A stretch of DNA of 64,000 nucleotides, from contig NZ_LR215048.1 in NCBI RefSeq assembly GCF_900660745.1, forward strand, positions 1,488,001 to 1,552,000, in the 5' to 3' direction. Below are positions 27,104 to 36,361 of this stretch, piece by piece; position 1 is the first letter of the stretch; each line of letters begins with the position of its first letter. Origin of the DNA: Haploplasma axanthum. GTDB lineage: Bacteria > Bacillota_I > Bacilli_A > Acholeplasmatales > Acholeplasmataceae. A program made the position numbers and the translations under genes. The notes below the pieces were generated by a model. The model did no database searches, was not told the origin of the DNA, and was given only the letters and a program-made list of their open reading frames with translations.

Positions 27104-27817
27104 GTGATTATTATCATGTCTCCAACAAAGACTTTTACACAAAACAAACAAAAAGCAAATATTAAACCTTTTTTTATTTCTAAATCAAACATGTTGATCG
27201 AAAAAATTAAAAAGCTTTCTATTGAAGAAATTGAATCTGCTTTCAAAATATCAAACAAACTATCTATTGAAACTTTTAACTATTATCAAAATATTAACAA
27301 CGACTATAAGGCAATCTATCAATATGGTGGTACAGCCTTTAAATATTTAAATCCCTCTTCAATATCTGATACTCAATTGAAAAATGTTTATATTTTATCT
27401 GGACTATACGGAATTTTGAATGCTTTTGATGGCATAAGTCCCTATCGATTAGAAATGTTAAATAAAACATTTGGATCATTATATGAGTATTGGAAAAAAG
27501 ATGTAACAAATTATTTAAAAGAATTACGAAATAAAGATTTAATCATTAATCTGGCAAGTGATGAATATGCAAAAGTAATTGAAATTGATTGTTTAAATAT
27601 TATTACAATTAACTTTATAGAGATTAAAAATGAAAAATATTCATCTTCTTCTATGATGTTAAAAAAGATGCGTGGTTTAATGGCTAATTATATTTTATCT
27701 AATAGTATTAACACGATTGCAGAAATTAAAAATATTATCATTGATGAGTTTAAATTTGATGAATCTTTATCAACAGACAAAACTCTAACATTCTTAAAGG
27801 AGGAATATAATGCGTAA
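27104..27817 (+). CDS. yaaA: YaaA family (DUF328) peroxide-stress protein
   Basis: About 237 residues. The start is chosen at GTG 27104, giving MIIIMSPTKTF, which lines up with the family opening M-L-I-x-I-S-P-A-K-T; AAGGAG lies 11 bases upstream. Further motifs are YGGTAFKYLNP, YILSGLYGILNAFDGISPYRLEM, NLASDEYAK and KKMRGLMANYI. In E. coli YaaA lowers free iron and protects DNA under peroxide; that role is known for the family member and inferred here. It overlaps cls by 8 bases. Confidence 0.85.
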   Translation: MIIIMSPTKTFTQNKQKANIKPFFISKSNMLIEKIKKLSIEEIESAFKISNKLSIETFNYYQNINNDYKAIYQYGGTAFKYLNPSSISDTQLKNVYILSGLYGILNAFDGISPYRLEMLNKTFGSLYEYWKKDVTNYLKELRNKDLIINLASDEYAKVIEIDCLNIITINFIEIKNEKYSSSSMMLKKMRGLMANYILSNSINTIAEIKNIIIDEFKFDESLSTDKTLTFLKEEYNA

Positions 27818-29318
27818 ACTTGTAAAAATGTTAACTAGTAAGACATTGATTATTGGTCTTATATTTTTAGTTCAAATGATTTTTCTTTTCTTTATTGTTT
27901 ACAAATTATCAATTAATAATTATATTGGTCTATATGTGCAATTATTTTTTATCATTATGGCTTTCTTAACTGTTATCCATATTTTATCAAATGATGATAA
28001 TCCAATTTATAAAATGGCTTGGTTAATTCCTGTTTTAGCATTACCTGTTTTTGGAACGTTCTTCTATATTCTATATCATGGTAATAACATTACACAAAGA
28101 ACAATGCGAAAATATAACCAAATAATTAAAGACCGTGCTAGTTTACTTATTGAACAACCGAACTATTCTAATTTAAAAGAAATTAACTTCTTTAATCGAA
28201 ACGGTTGGAGAGATTACAAAAATACATCTTCACTTTTTTTAGGCTCAGGTGAAGAAAAACTTAAAAATTTATTATGGGACTTAGAAAATGCTCAAGAATT
28301 TATTCTTTTTGAATACTTTATTATTTCTAAAGGAAAAATGTTTGATCAAATATTAAATATTTTAATCGATAAAGCAAGTAATGGTGTTGAAGTAAAAGTT
28401 CTTTATGATGATTTTGGATGTGCTGGAAGACTTCCTTCAAATTTCATTAAAAAAATGAAGAAAAAGAATATAGAAGTGATTGCTTTTAATAGAATGCGCT
28501 GGCACATTAACTTTGGTATGAATTATCGAGATCATAGAAAGATTGTTGTCATTGATAATAAAGTAGGTTATACAGGCGGTATTAACATTGCTGATGAGTA
28601 TATTAATGAATATAAAAGATTTGGCCATTGGCATGATGCTTCTGTCCGAATTGAAGGTGACGCTGTTTGGAGTTTGACTTTAACATTCTTAGAAAACTGG
28701 AATTTTAGTTTGAAAGAAACAGAACAAGTTCAATATACAAAGTATTATCGAAAACACAAAGTTGAAGCTGATGGGATTGTTCTTCCATTCGCTGATAGTC
28801 CAATTGAAAAAAGTAATTTAACACGTGATTTATATCTATACCTAATTAATTCTGCAAAAAAAGAAATTCTGATTACATCACCATATCTAATTTTTGATAA
28901 TGAACTTTTCACTGCATTAAAACTTGCTGCTCATAGTGGTATTGATGTTAAAATTATTATTCCAAATATTGCTGATAAAAAATTAGTTTATTTGGTTACT
29001 GAATCATATGCAGAAGAATTATCTCAATCCGGAATAAAAATTTACAAATATACTCCAGGTTTTATTCATTCAAAACTTCTAGTTATTGATCATGAAAAAG
29101 CTGTAATTGGAACAACAAACCTTGACTTTAGAAGCCTATATCTACACTTTGAAGATAATATATATTTATACAAGTCAAAAACTGTTGAATCAATTAGACG
29201 TTTTATCCTTAATACACTTGAACTTTCTGCATTTCAAACTCCAGATGATTTAAGAAAAAAGAGTTTTATACTTAGAATTATTCAATTGATTATTAAAGGA
29301 TTTGCTCCAATATTATAA
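27810..29318 (+). CDS. cls: Cardiolipin synthase (phospholipase D family)
   Basis: 502 residues with two N-terminal membrane helices (about 10-33 and 38-60). Two HKD catalytic motifs follow: HRKIVVIDNKVGYTGGINIADEY near residue 245 and HSKLLVIDHEKAVIGTTNLDFR near 420. This is the bacterial Cls layout, joining two phosphatidylglycerol molecules into cardiolipin at the inner face of the membrane. GGAGG lies eight bases before the ATG, inside the end of yaaA. A strong terminator follows. Confidence 0.93.
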   Translation: MRKLVKMLTSKTLIIGLIFLVQMIFLFFIVYKLSINNYIGLYVQLFFIIMAFLTVIHILSNDDNPIYKMAWLIPVLALPVFGTFFYILYHGNNITQRTMRKYNQIIKDRASLLIEQPNYSNLKEINFFNRNGWRDYKNTSSLFLGSGEEKLKNLLWDLENAQEFILFEYFIISKGKMFDQILNILIDKASNGVEVKVLYDDFGCAGRLPSNFIKKMKKKNIEVIAFNRMRWHINFGMNYRDHRKIVVIDNKVGYTGGINIADEYINEYKRFGHWHDASVRIEGDAVWSLTLTFLENWNFSLKETEQVQYTKYYRKHKVEADGIVLPFADSPIEKSNLTRDLYLYLINSAKKEILITSPYLIFDNELFTALKLAAHSGIDVKIIIPNIADKKLVYLVTESYAEELSQSGIKIYKYTPGFIHSKLLVIDHEKAVIGTTNLDFRSLYLHFEDNIYLYKSKTVESIRRFILNTLELSAFQTPDDLRKKSFILRIIQLIIKGFAPIL

Positions 29319-29320
29319 AT

Positions 29321-29383
29321 GAACTATAAAGAAACAATTATGTAAAATAGCTTTTATTTTATATCTTTATAGTTCTTTTTTTT
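29321..29383 (+). terminator. Terminator after cls
   Basis: GAACTATAAAGA and TCTTTATAGTTC form a perfect 12-base stem with a 31-base loop, followed by eight T. It begins three bases after the cls stop. Confidence 0.85.
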
Positions 29384-29688
29384 ACATAGTTTTAAAATAA
29401 TTCACCTTATTTACCAATAAACCAACTTTATTGATTCTACTCTTACTATTTTCATCTTTTAATACACTACTATTTTTATCAGTTTCTTGATTGCTTCTTG
29501 GTCGTTGTTTTTAAATGATAGTTTATACTAAAAAAGTATCATTACAAATTTCATTAAATCATTCAAATTTATTTTCTTTATTTTACTATTTAGCAAAAAA
29601 GGATTAACTCTACTTAATGTAAAATCAATCCATATCTCAAATAAATTATTGAATTCTATTTAAAGCAATAATAGAATTTCAAAAATCC
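29384..29688. other. Gene-free stretch with a possible decayed coding remnant
   Basis: About 300 bases without an intact ORF. On the minus strand one frame from about 29660 reads EFNNLFEIWIDFTLSRVNPF and on for some 20 more residues to a TAG. The same frame then reads YKLSFKNNDQEAIKKLIKIV to a TAA. It has no start with a ribosome site, so a degraded gene is possible but not proven. A weak AAATTCTATT/AATAGAATTC hairpin at about 29651-29680 lies after the ald stop and may end ald transcription. Confidence 0.25.
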
Positions 29689-30783
29689 TTAATTAAAATT
29701 TAATTTTAATGATTTAGCTACATTTTCATTAACAACTTTACCATTAATTATATTTGCTGCTGTTTTAATCTCATAACTTGTTTCTAAAGCATTTTCAATA
29801 CCTAGTTTAGCAATTAATGATATATATCTGAAAGTTGCGTTATTTAAAGCTTCTGTAGCTGTTAAAGGTACAGCACCAGGTATATTGGCAACACAATAAT
29901 GTAATATTCCATCAACATAAAAGATTGGATCATCGTGTGTCGTTGGTTTACTAACCTCAGTAGAACCACCTTGATCTATTGCAACATCAACAATAACGCT
30001 ACCTGGGCGCATTTTTTTATAATACTTTCTCTTAATTAACTTGGGTGTTTTAAGTCCTGGTAATGAGATTGCTCCAATTACTAAATCTGCATTTGTGATT
30101 GCTTTTTCTAAGTTTTCAGAATCACTATATAATGTTTGTATTCTATTTTTATAAATATCATCTAACAATCCTAGTTTTTTAATATTTACATCAAGAATTG
30201 TAACATTAGCTCCAAGTCCAACAAGCATTTTTAAAGCATTCTCTCCAACATTTCCTGCACCAACTATAACTGCATTTGCACGTTTAACACCAGGAAGACC
30301 AGAAATCAATATTCCACTTCCTCCTTTAGCTTTTTGAAGATACTCAGCTCCAATAATTGCACTCATACGACCAGCAATACTACTCATTGGCTTTAAACAT
30401 GGTAATTCTCCATCTTTAGTTAATAATGTTTCATATGAAATTGCGTTAGTACCTTTTTTTAATAATTCAGCAGTTAATTCTTTATGTGCTGACAAATGCA
30501 TATAACTAAATATTGTTAAATTTTTTCTAAAATATTTAAATTCACTTTCAATCGGTTCTTTCACTTTTATTAGTAACTCAACTCTATCCCAAACTTCTTT
30601 TGCAGTTTCAATTATCTTGGCACCAGCCTCTTGATATTCTTCATCACTAATTCCAGAATTAACACCTGAACCTTTTTCTACTAATACTTCATGTCCTTGT
30701 TCTACAAGTTCATATATATTGCTTGCAGTAAGTCCTACACGGTATTCATTATTCATAATTTCTTTGATTGTTCCTATTAACAA
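29689..30783 (-). CDS. ald: Alanine dehydrogenase
   Basis: 364 residues against about 370-378 in Bacillus. The opening MLIGTIKEIMNNEYRVGLT matches the family when TTG 30783 is used as start; AAGGAG lies seven bases upstream. The substrate-site region is KVKEPIESEF and YMHLSAHKEL. The NAD-binding Rossmann motif is GAGNVGENALKMLVGLGANVTILD. Then come VDVAIDQGGSTEVSKPTTHDDP and HYCVANIPGAVPLTATEAL. The enzyme interconverts L-alanine and pyruvate with ammonia and NADH. It has its own promoter. Confidence 0.96.
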   Translation of the reverse strand: MLIGTIKEIMNNEYRVGLTASNIYELVEQGHEVLVEKGSGVNSGISDEEYQEAGAKIIETAKEVWDRVELLIKVKEPIESEFKYFRKNLTIFSYMHLSAHKELTAELLKKGTNAISYETLLTKDGELPCLKPMSSIAGRMSAIIGAEYLQKAKGGSGILISGLPGVKRANAVIVGAGNVGENALKMLVGLGANVTILDVNIKKLGLLDDIYKNRIQTLYSDSENLEKAITNADLVIGAISLPGLKTPKLIKRKYYKKMRPGSVIVDVAIDQGGSTEVSKPTTHDDPIFYVDGILHYCVANIPGAVPLTATEALNNATFRYISLIAKLGIENALETSYEIKTAANIINGKVVNENVAKSLKLNFN

Positions 30784-30811
30784 ATAACCACTCCTTTTTA
30801 TTTATTTGTCA

Positions 30812-30820
30812 ATTATACCA
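30812..30820 (-). promoter_or_regulatory. Extended -10 promoter of ald
   Basis: TGGTATAAT on the minus strand, 29 bases before the TTG start. No good -35 at standard spacing. Confidence 0.5.
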
Positions 30821-30874
30821 TAAAAATGTCATTTTCGCTTTAAAAAGACTAATCAAAACCTCTCTTAAACTCTA

Positions 30875-30913
30875 AGCATAAAAAAAACTGTAATTTTTTA
30901 TTTTACAGTTTTT
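30875..30913 (-). terminator. Terminator of the argS operon
   Basis: On the minus strand AAAAACTGTAA and TTACAGTTTTT form an 11-base stem around nine A/T-rich bases, then continue into T residues. It starts eight bases after the stop of the membrane protein at 30922. Confidence 0.75.
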
Positions 30914-30921
30914 CACTTTAT

Positions 30922-31587
30922 CTATCTTCTAAACATTCCTAATACTCCAAAGATTGAACCAATAACAGCTAATAAATAAGATAATCCAAATGCCCCAGCA
31001 ACTATTTGTGTGAACACGTTTGATGTCACCCAAGTTGAAGTAACTAAGCTAGGTAAGAATGATCCGATTATCGCTAATACTAAAATTAATACACCTGATG
31101 AAACTAAACTTGTTGAAATTCTTTCTGGTTTTTTAAATGAAAGAACTAAATAAACTAAGAATACTGGAACAATTGCTGAAACCATTGGTAACCATTTAAA
31201 TTTAGCAACTAAATCAGTTACAAGTTTATTTATAAATTGAATTTTAGTAATATCAAAGAATAGTATGAAAGTATTCGTTGATGCTTCGTTTCCTGAAATA
31301 CCTAATACACAAAGTGAAGCAATACCAATTAATGTAATTAAAATGCGTAGGAAGTAACTTCTATTTTGTGTCCACAATAGTAATCCAAGTCCTACAATTA
31401 AACAACTATATACATATTTATAGACTGCAAAGTTTATACCATCAACAAAATCTACAACTGGCTTAATAATTTTTGTTAAAAATGTTAAATCTCTTAATGC
31501 TAATACTGCTAAAAAGAAACTTGCTACTAATACTAAAATAAATCCGGCTGTTCTAAACAGTTTTCCGATTGGATTGTTCTTTACCAT
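30922..31587 (-). CDS. Membrane protein of unknown function
   Basis: 221 residues with about five or six membrane helices (roughly 12-35, 55-72, 80-100, 130-150, 160-180 and 190-218). No motif that I can assign to a family. GAGGAGG lies nine bases before the ATG. It follows the EIIC-like gene by 15 bases and ends at the operon terminator, so it is the last gene after argS and the EIIC-like protein. Confidence 0.75.
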   Translation of the reverse strand: MVKNNPIGKLFRTAGFILVLVASFFLAVLALRDLTFLTKIIKPVVDFVDGINFAVYKYVYSCLIVGLGLLLWTQNRSYFLRILITLIGIASLCVLGISGNEASTNTFILFFDITKIQFINKLVTDLVAKFKWLPMVSAIVPVFLVYLVLSFKKPERISTSLVSSGVLILVLAIIGSFLPSLVTSTWVTSNVFTQIVAGAFGLSYLLAVIGSIFGVLGMFRR

Positions 31588-31602
31588 TTGTTTCTTCCTC
31601 CT

Positions 31603-32622
31603 CTATAAATTATCATCAAGATAAAAATCACCAAGATGAATAATTCCTTTCTTATACATTATTTTATCAAATATATATACTAAAAGTCCACCAATAACAA
31701 TTATAATAATTATACTAATAAACGATTTAGTCGAATAATTCATATAAAACAAAGATTGTAATGGACCAACAAGTCCTGCTGTTCCCATACCAGCTCCAGC
31801 AGTGTTGCTTTCAAAACCTAAACTAACAGCAATCGGTGCTATAATCATTGAGCTTAATGCTGTTGGTAACCAAAGGATTGGTTTTTTTATGATATTCTTG
31901 AATTGTAACATTGATGTTCCAATACCAATCGTTATTACTTTACCAAGATTATTATCTCTTTTTGATTGAATTGCAATTCCAACCATTTGAATACACGTTC
32001 CAACTACTGCAGCTCCAGCTGCAATTCCAGTCAAGCTAATTGAAAAAGCAATTGCCGCACTAGAAACTGGGGATGTCAAAATTATTCCCATTGAGACAGC
32101 AATAATAATTGACATAATAAATGGTGAAAAATTAGTTGCTGCATTAACAAATTTACTTATATAATAGTTAACCGTATTTAACGGATATGAAAGGACTAGT
32201 GTTAGTATTAAACTAATACATACATATACAAATGGTATTAACATAATATCGATTGCTGTTTTTCTTCGTAATATTTTTTCTGCAATAACAAGTGTAAATA
32301 TACATACAAAATAAACTGTTAACGGATTACTTGGTGGAATGGTAGTATTAATGCTTAACGGATTAATACTTAATGCAAAGGTTGATGATATACTACCAAC
32401 AATTGCCATAACAACAAGTGATAAACCTTCTTTTTTTAAAGAAACTGCTATTCCAAGTCCAATACCAATTCCCATTAACCTTGTTAAAAGATTATATAAA
32501 TCTTGACTTAGAAAAGAGACTTTTAGTAACATTCCTATTTGTTGGAATATTACTCCTATTATTAAAGTGGCAAACAAACCATATGCCATACCATTTAAGG
32601 TTTTAATAATAAATGTTTTCAT
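31603..32622 (-). CDS. PTS EIIC-like membrane protein (PTS_EIIC_2 family)
   Basis: 339 residues, almost wholly hydrophobic, with about nine or ten helices. The ending GFESNTAGAGMGTAGLVGPLQSLFYM, and the mid-part SPVSSAAIAFSISLTGIAAGAAVVGTCIQMVG, are typical of the PTS_EIIC_2 family, a set of EIIC-like permeases that usually have no linked EIIA or EIIB. No such partners occur here either. Substrate unknown. The ATG lies three bases after the argS stop, so translation is coupled to argS, an odd partnership with no clear functional link. Confidence 0.8.
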   Translation of the reverse strand: MKTFIIKTLNGMAYGLFATLIIGVIFQQIGMLLKVSFLSQDLYNLLTRLMGIGIGLGIAVSLKKEGLSLVVMAIVGSISSTFALSINPLSINTTIPPSNPLTVYFVCIFTLVIAEKILRRKTAIDIMLIPFVYVCISLILTLVLSYPLNTVNYYISKFVNAATNFSPFIMSIIIAVSMGIILTSPVSSAAIAFSISLTGIAAGAAVVGTCIQMVGIAIQSKRDNNLGKVITIGIGTSMLQFKNIIKKPILWLPTALSSMIIAPIAVSLGFESNTAGAGMGTAGLVGPLQSLFYMNYSTKSFISIIIIIVIGGLLVYIFDKIMYKKGIIHLGDFYLDDNL

Positions 32623-32625
32623 TTA

Positions 32626-34299
32626 TTACATTTCATCCAAATAGGTAATTCCTAATATTCTCATTCCTTCATTTAAAACATATCTAATTGATTGAATTAA
32701 TGCTAGATTAGTATTTAAATGATTAATATCTTCAACAACTATTTTTTGTCTTCCGTAGAAATGATTGAAACCTTGTGCTAAACTTAATAAATATTTCGCA
32801 AGAATACTTGGAAACTCTTGTTCGCAACTTCTTTTAATTACTTGAGGGAACATACTTAGTAATTTAACAACATCATAGTAATGAGTTTCATTAAAATAAT
32901 TAAAATCAATTTTACTATTATCAAGTTTATTTTCTCTTAATATAGAAGCAATTCTTACACCACTATATTGTAAATATGGACCAGTTTGTCCTTCAAATTT
33001 CAGCATATTATCTAAATTAAAATCAACATTTAAATTACGATCATTTTTTAAATCATTGAAAACAATTGCTCCAATACCAACTGCTTCTGCTACTTTATCT
33101 TTATTAGCTAAATTAGGGTTTTTTTCAGTGATTGCTGCTTTAGCATCTAAAACAGCTTGTTCAATAACTTCTTCAAGACGTTTAAATTTACCACCTCTTG
33201 TTGACATTTTCTTACCATCAACAAGTACTAAGCCAAATCCAATATGTTCAATATCAAAATTATAACCCATTAATTTACTAACAGCTTTTAATTGTTCAAA
33301 ATGAAGTTTTTGTTCATTTCCAACAACATATAATACTTTTGTGAAATTATAAGTTTTAGCTCTATATAAAATTGCAGCTAAATCTCTTGTCATATAAAGT
33401 GTTGCTCCATCAGACTTTTTAATAAGTGCTGGTGGTAGATTAAATGCTTCTAAATTTACAATCGTTGCTCCAGCATCTTCAACAAGAAGATTTTTTTCTT
33501 TTAATTCTTCAACAACTGCATCCATTTTGTCATTATAAAATGCTTCTCCATTATATGAATCAAATGTTACATTTAATCTTTCATAAACTCTCATAAATTC
33601 TTTTAATGATTCATCTTTAAACCAATTCCATAATTGGATCATTTCTGGATCATTTAATTCAAGTTTTCTAAAAGCATCTCTTCCTTCTTGTTCAAGTTCA
33701 GGATTTGTTTTTTCTTCATCATGGAATCTAACATATAACTTTTGAAGTTCATTAATAGGATCTTTTTTTATAGATTCCTCATTCCCCCATTTTTTATAAG
33801 CAACAATCATTTTACCAAACTGTGTTCCCCAGTCGCCTAAATGGTTAATACCAACAACTTTAGCTCCAGTTTTTAAGTATAGATTTTTTATCGCATTTCC
33901 AATCATAGTTGATCTTAAATGACCAACACCAAATGACTTAGCGATATTTGGAGATGAATAGTCCATAACAATAATCTCTAACTTATTAATATCTGATTTT
34001 CCATATTCTTCTTTTTGTTCCAAAATACTTTCAAGAACTTTCTTTGAAACTAATTTTGGATCTAAATTAATATTTAAAAACCCATTTAAAAAATTAACTT
34101 CTTTTATTTCTTCAAATTTTAAAACAGGTTCTAATTCATCAAAAACTACCTTAGGGTTCTTTTTTGTTTGTTTACTAACAACAAATAAAGGAACTGAAAT
34201 ATCAACATTTTCAATTTTACCATCTTCAACAGTAACGTTTGTTATGTTATATTTTCCTTCAATAATATTCTTTATATTTTCTTTTAATGTTTCTATCAT
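32626..34299 (-). CDS. argS: Arginyl-tRNA synthetase
   Basis: 557 residues, the usual length. The N-terminal Add-1 domain (1-~105) is followed by the class I catalytic core with the HIGH-type motif GVGHL at 124-128 in SSPNIAKSFGVGHLRST. The KMSKS-type motif KMSTR is at 364-368. The C-terminal anticodon-binding DALR domain contains YLQYSGVRIASILREN. It charges tRNA-Arg. AAGGTG lies before the ATG. A terminator for the preceding gene lies 20 bases upstream and no clear promoter is seen between them, so argS may depend partly on read-through. Confidence 0.97.
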   Translation of the reverse strand: MIETLKENIKNIIEGKYNITNVTVEDGKIENVDISVPLFVVSKQTKKNPKVVFDELEPVLKFEEIKEVNFLNGFLNINLDPKLVSKKVLESILEQKEEYGKSDINKLEIIVMDYSSPNIAKSFGVGHLRSTMIGNAIKNLYLKTGAKVVGINHLGDWGTQFGKMIVAYKKWGNEESIKKDPINELQKLYVRFHDEEKTNPELEQEGRDAFRKLELNDPEMIQLWNWFKDESLKEFMRVYERLNVTFDSYNGEAFYNDKMDAVVEELKEKNLLVEDAGATIVNLEAFNLPPALIKKSDGATLYMTRDLAAILYRAKTYNFTKVLYVVGNEQKLHFEQLKAVSKLMGYNFDIEHIGFGLVLVDGKKMSTRGGKFKRLEEVIEQAVLDAKAAITEKNPNLANKDKVAEAVGIGAIVFNDLKNDRNLNVDFNLDNMLKFEGQTGPYLQYSGVRIASILRENKLDNSKIDFNYFNETHYYDVVKLLSMFPQVIKRSCEQEFPSILAKYLLSLAQGFNHFYGRQKIVVEDINHLNTNLALIQSIRYVLNEGMRILGITYLDEM

Positions 34300-34311
34300 T
34301 TTTTATCACCT

Positions 34312-34340
34312 TAATTTAAAAAAAGCACTATGTGCTTTTT
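34312..34340 (-). terminator. Terminator between the Trp-poor anchored protein gene and argS
   Basis: On the minus strand AAAAAGCAC and GTGCTTTTT form a nine-base stem with a three-base loop, continuing into T residues. The 5' arm overlaps the stop codon of the gene at 34339. Confidence 0.75.
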
Positions 34341-34914
34341 ATTTTTCTAATTTTTCAGATATACTTACGAAAAAGTCTTTAACATTTCTACTTAATTTAG
34401 CTGTTTCAGGACTAGTTTCTGCATTTTTACTTGCATCATATTCAGCAACAAATTCTTTATCTTTAAATGCTAACATAAAAGGTGTAGTAGTTTTAAGTTT
34501 AATTTGTTTCTTGTATCCATCAAAGAAATCTGCTAAATCAGTTGCAGCACTTATTTCTACAAAATAAATTTTTGTATATGATTCTTTAACAACTTCAAAA
34601 CCACTAAATGGTGACTCACTATTATATGCTTTATTAACTGTTTGAATAAGTTCTGTTAAATCTGTTTCACTACCTTTAGTATTAATTATTACTAAGACAT
34701 TTTCACCATCATTAACTAGTTTTTCCATTTTCTTTTGATTAATCAACGCAAAACTATTCTTTGAATCTAAACCATATTTTTCATTAAATTTTTCCTTTGG
34801 TGTTTTAACCGATAAAACTATTGTTAATATTAGTCCCACAAAAAACAAACCAACTAATACCATTGTCAATGGACTAACTTGAGGTTTTTTCCCATATTTA
34901 TCTTTTTTTGCCAT
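34339..34914 (-). CDS. Membrane-anchored extracytoplasmic protein of unknown function
   Basis: 191 residues. A lysine-rich N-terminal tail (1-15) is followed by one membrane helix (about 16-37) and an external domain of about 150 residues with mixed alpha/beta pattern (VLVIINTKGSETDLTELIQTV, FSGFEVVKESYTKIYFVEIS, TPFMLAFKDKEFVAEYD). The strand order recalls a thioredoxin-like fold, but no CxxC is present, so this is only a suggestion. It has a near-consensus promoter and an overlapping terminator, and is therefore monocistronic. Confidence 0.7.
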   Translation of the reverse strand: MAKKDKYGKKPQVSPLTMVLVGLFFVGLILTIVLSVKTPKEKFNEKYGLDSKNSFALINQKKMEKLVNDGENVLVIINTKGSETDLTELIQTVNKAYNSESPFSGFEVVKESYTKIYFVEISAATDLADFFDGYKKQIKLKTTTPFMLAFKDKEFVAEYDASKNAETSPETAKLSRNVKDFFVSISEKLEK

Positions 34915-34941
34915 AGTATTCCTCCTATTTACTTCCTTATA

Positions 34942-34970
34942 AGTATAACATAATATATATATATTTTCAA
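34942..34970 (-). promoter_or_regulatory. Promoter of the anchored protein gene
   Basis: On the minus strand TTGAAA (34970-34965), 17-base spacer ending TGT, TATACT (34947-34942). The region upstream of it to 35162 holds no gene or structure that I can support. Confidence 0.7.
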
Positions 34971-35162
34971 TTCTAAAAATGTTTTATATATGCTATTTGT
35001 AATTGATTGGTATTTCAAAATTAGAAGTTTATTACTTAATCAAAAACAAAATATGGTTATTTATAAAGAACGTCTGTCATATATTGCGCCAAACCTATAA
35101 ATCTAATATGAGTTAGAATACTAATTTTAGCACAAATCAGAATGTATTTTAAGCAACTCTAA

Positions 35163-36083
35163 CTACCCAATTAAATATAAATATAGATCCTCAGATTCAT
35201 TTACTAAATCAACTATCATCTTTATAAAATCTGTATAATCATTCGTTGTATGTGCACGATCTAATGCGTCATAATATTCTGCTCTATCTTCAGTTTTAAT
35301 AACTACTGGTGGATAACCACTTTTGATTAGTTCAAAGTTCATGAGTAATCTAGCTGTCCTTCCATTTCCATCAACAAATGGATGTATTTTAACAAATTCT
35401 CCATGTAAAAAACATGCTCTAACCAGTGGATGTGTCTTGCTCATGTTTTGATATTTATCAATAAATTTTTGCATTTCTAAAGAAACATTTAAATAAGATG
35501 GTGGCAGATGTTTAGCACCACTAATCAATACATTTTCATTTCTATATTTACCAGCATTTGCTGAATCAACTTCTTTTAATATTAGATGATGTATCGCTTT
35601 AATTTCATATTCTGAAAGTCCAATGTTTTTACTAACCAATGCTTCAATGTATTCAATTGCTTCCTTATGATTAATAGATTCTAGATGATCTTTTAATGGT
35701 TTTCCTTTAATTGTAATACCATTTTCCAGCACGACCTTCGTCTCTGATAGTGTCAGTGTATTGCCTTCAATAGCATTAGAGTTGTAAGTCCACTCAACGA
35801 CTAATTTACTTCGTAATTGTTTATTAATATTTTGAGAAAATGGTCGATGTGAATCAATGACTTTCTTCTTGTTATCAATGACTTTAAAATCAATTTCTTC
35901 ATAAAATAAATCGATTACTTGTTTAAATCTTTTATCAATTGGTTTCTCTGCATCCTCAGGTATTAGCCAAGTTTTACCTATTTTTTTTGCACCATGGATT
36001 CTACCCTCTGCACAAAGTATTCTGATTCTTCTTTCTTTAATATTCCATTTTCCAGCAAAATAAGCTATATTTTTATACTCCAT
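35163..36083 (-). CDS. Fic-domain protein with N-terminal helix-turn-helix
   Basis: 306 residues. Residues 1-~50 resemble a MerR/excisionase-type helix-turn-helix (IAYFAGKWNIKERRIRILCAEGRIHGAKKIGKTWLIP, shown in parts by AGKWNIKERRIR and GKTWLIP). The Fic domain carries the inhibitory helix SNAIEGNTLTL at about residue 105, of the S-x-x-x-E-G/N type, and the catalytic motif HPFVDGNGRTAR near 235, complete with His and the nucleotide-binding arginine. Fic enzymes transfer AMP or related groups to target proteins. An intact active site and an intact inhibitory glutamate suggest a regulated enzyme. It lies behind a promoter bracketed by two matching palindromes, and the protein's own helix-turn-helix is a good candidate to bind them. 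Confidence 0.9.
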   Translation of the reverse strand: MEYKNIAYFAGKWNIKERRIRILCAEGRIHGAKKIGKTWLIPEDAEKPIDKRFKQVIDLFYEEIDFKVIDNKKKVIDSHRPFSQNINKQLRSKLVVEWTYNSNAIEGNTLTLSETKVVLENGITIKGKPLKDHLESINHKEAIEYIEALVSKNIGLSEYEIKAIHHLILKEVDSANAGKYRNENVLISGAKHLPPSYLNVSLEMQKFIDKYQNMSKTHPLVRACFLHGEFVKIHPFVDGNGRTARLLMNFELIKSGYPPVVIKTEDRAEYYDALDRAHTTNDYTDFIKMIVDLVNESEDLYLYLIG

Positions 36084-36099
36084 AGTACCTCCTTACTAT

Positions 36100-36117
36100 T
36101 ATGCCGATACCGGCATA
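36100..36117 (-). promoter_or_regulatory. Palindromic operator at the fic transcription start
   Basis: TATGCCGATACCGGCATA, with seven-base arms TATGCCG/CGGCATA. It lies just downstream of the -10, over the expected start of transcription. It shares its core with the palindrome at 36154. Confidence 0.7.
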
Positions 36118-36122
36118 TTAAA

Positions 36123-36151
36123 AGTATAACATATCTTTAAATAATTTTCAA
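36123..36151 (-). promoter_or_regulatory. Promoter of the fic gene
   Basis: On the minus strand TTGAAA (36151-36146), 17-base spacer ending TGT, TATACT (36128-36123). Confidence 0.75.
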
Positions 36152-36153
36152 CA

Positions 36154-36173
36154 TTATACCGATATCGGCATAA
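36154..36173 (-). promoter_or_regulatory. Second palindromic operator, upstream of the fic -35
   Basis: TTATACCGATATCGGCATAA, a near-perfect palindrome centred on GATATC. It abuts the -35 and shares the core A-t/g-CCGATA-c/t-CGGCAT with the downstream copy. The centres are about 55 bases apart, so a dimer at each site would bracket the promoter. No gene is seen between here and 36361. Confidence 0.7.
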
Positions 36174-36361
36174 CTTAAAGTAATTATCTAATTATCCGTC
36201 ATACATTTATAAATCTTTAAGTTGTTCTACATATGGAACAAAAGAGGCCATTAAATTGATTTTCCATTTATAACATATACTTCTTTAATTTTTATAGTAC
36301 TACATGTTTAGTTTTTTTAATAGTATGTTTATTTATATTAAAATCTATTTAGACAGTCAGA

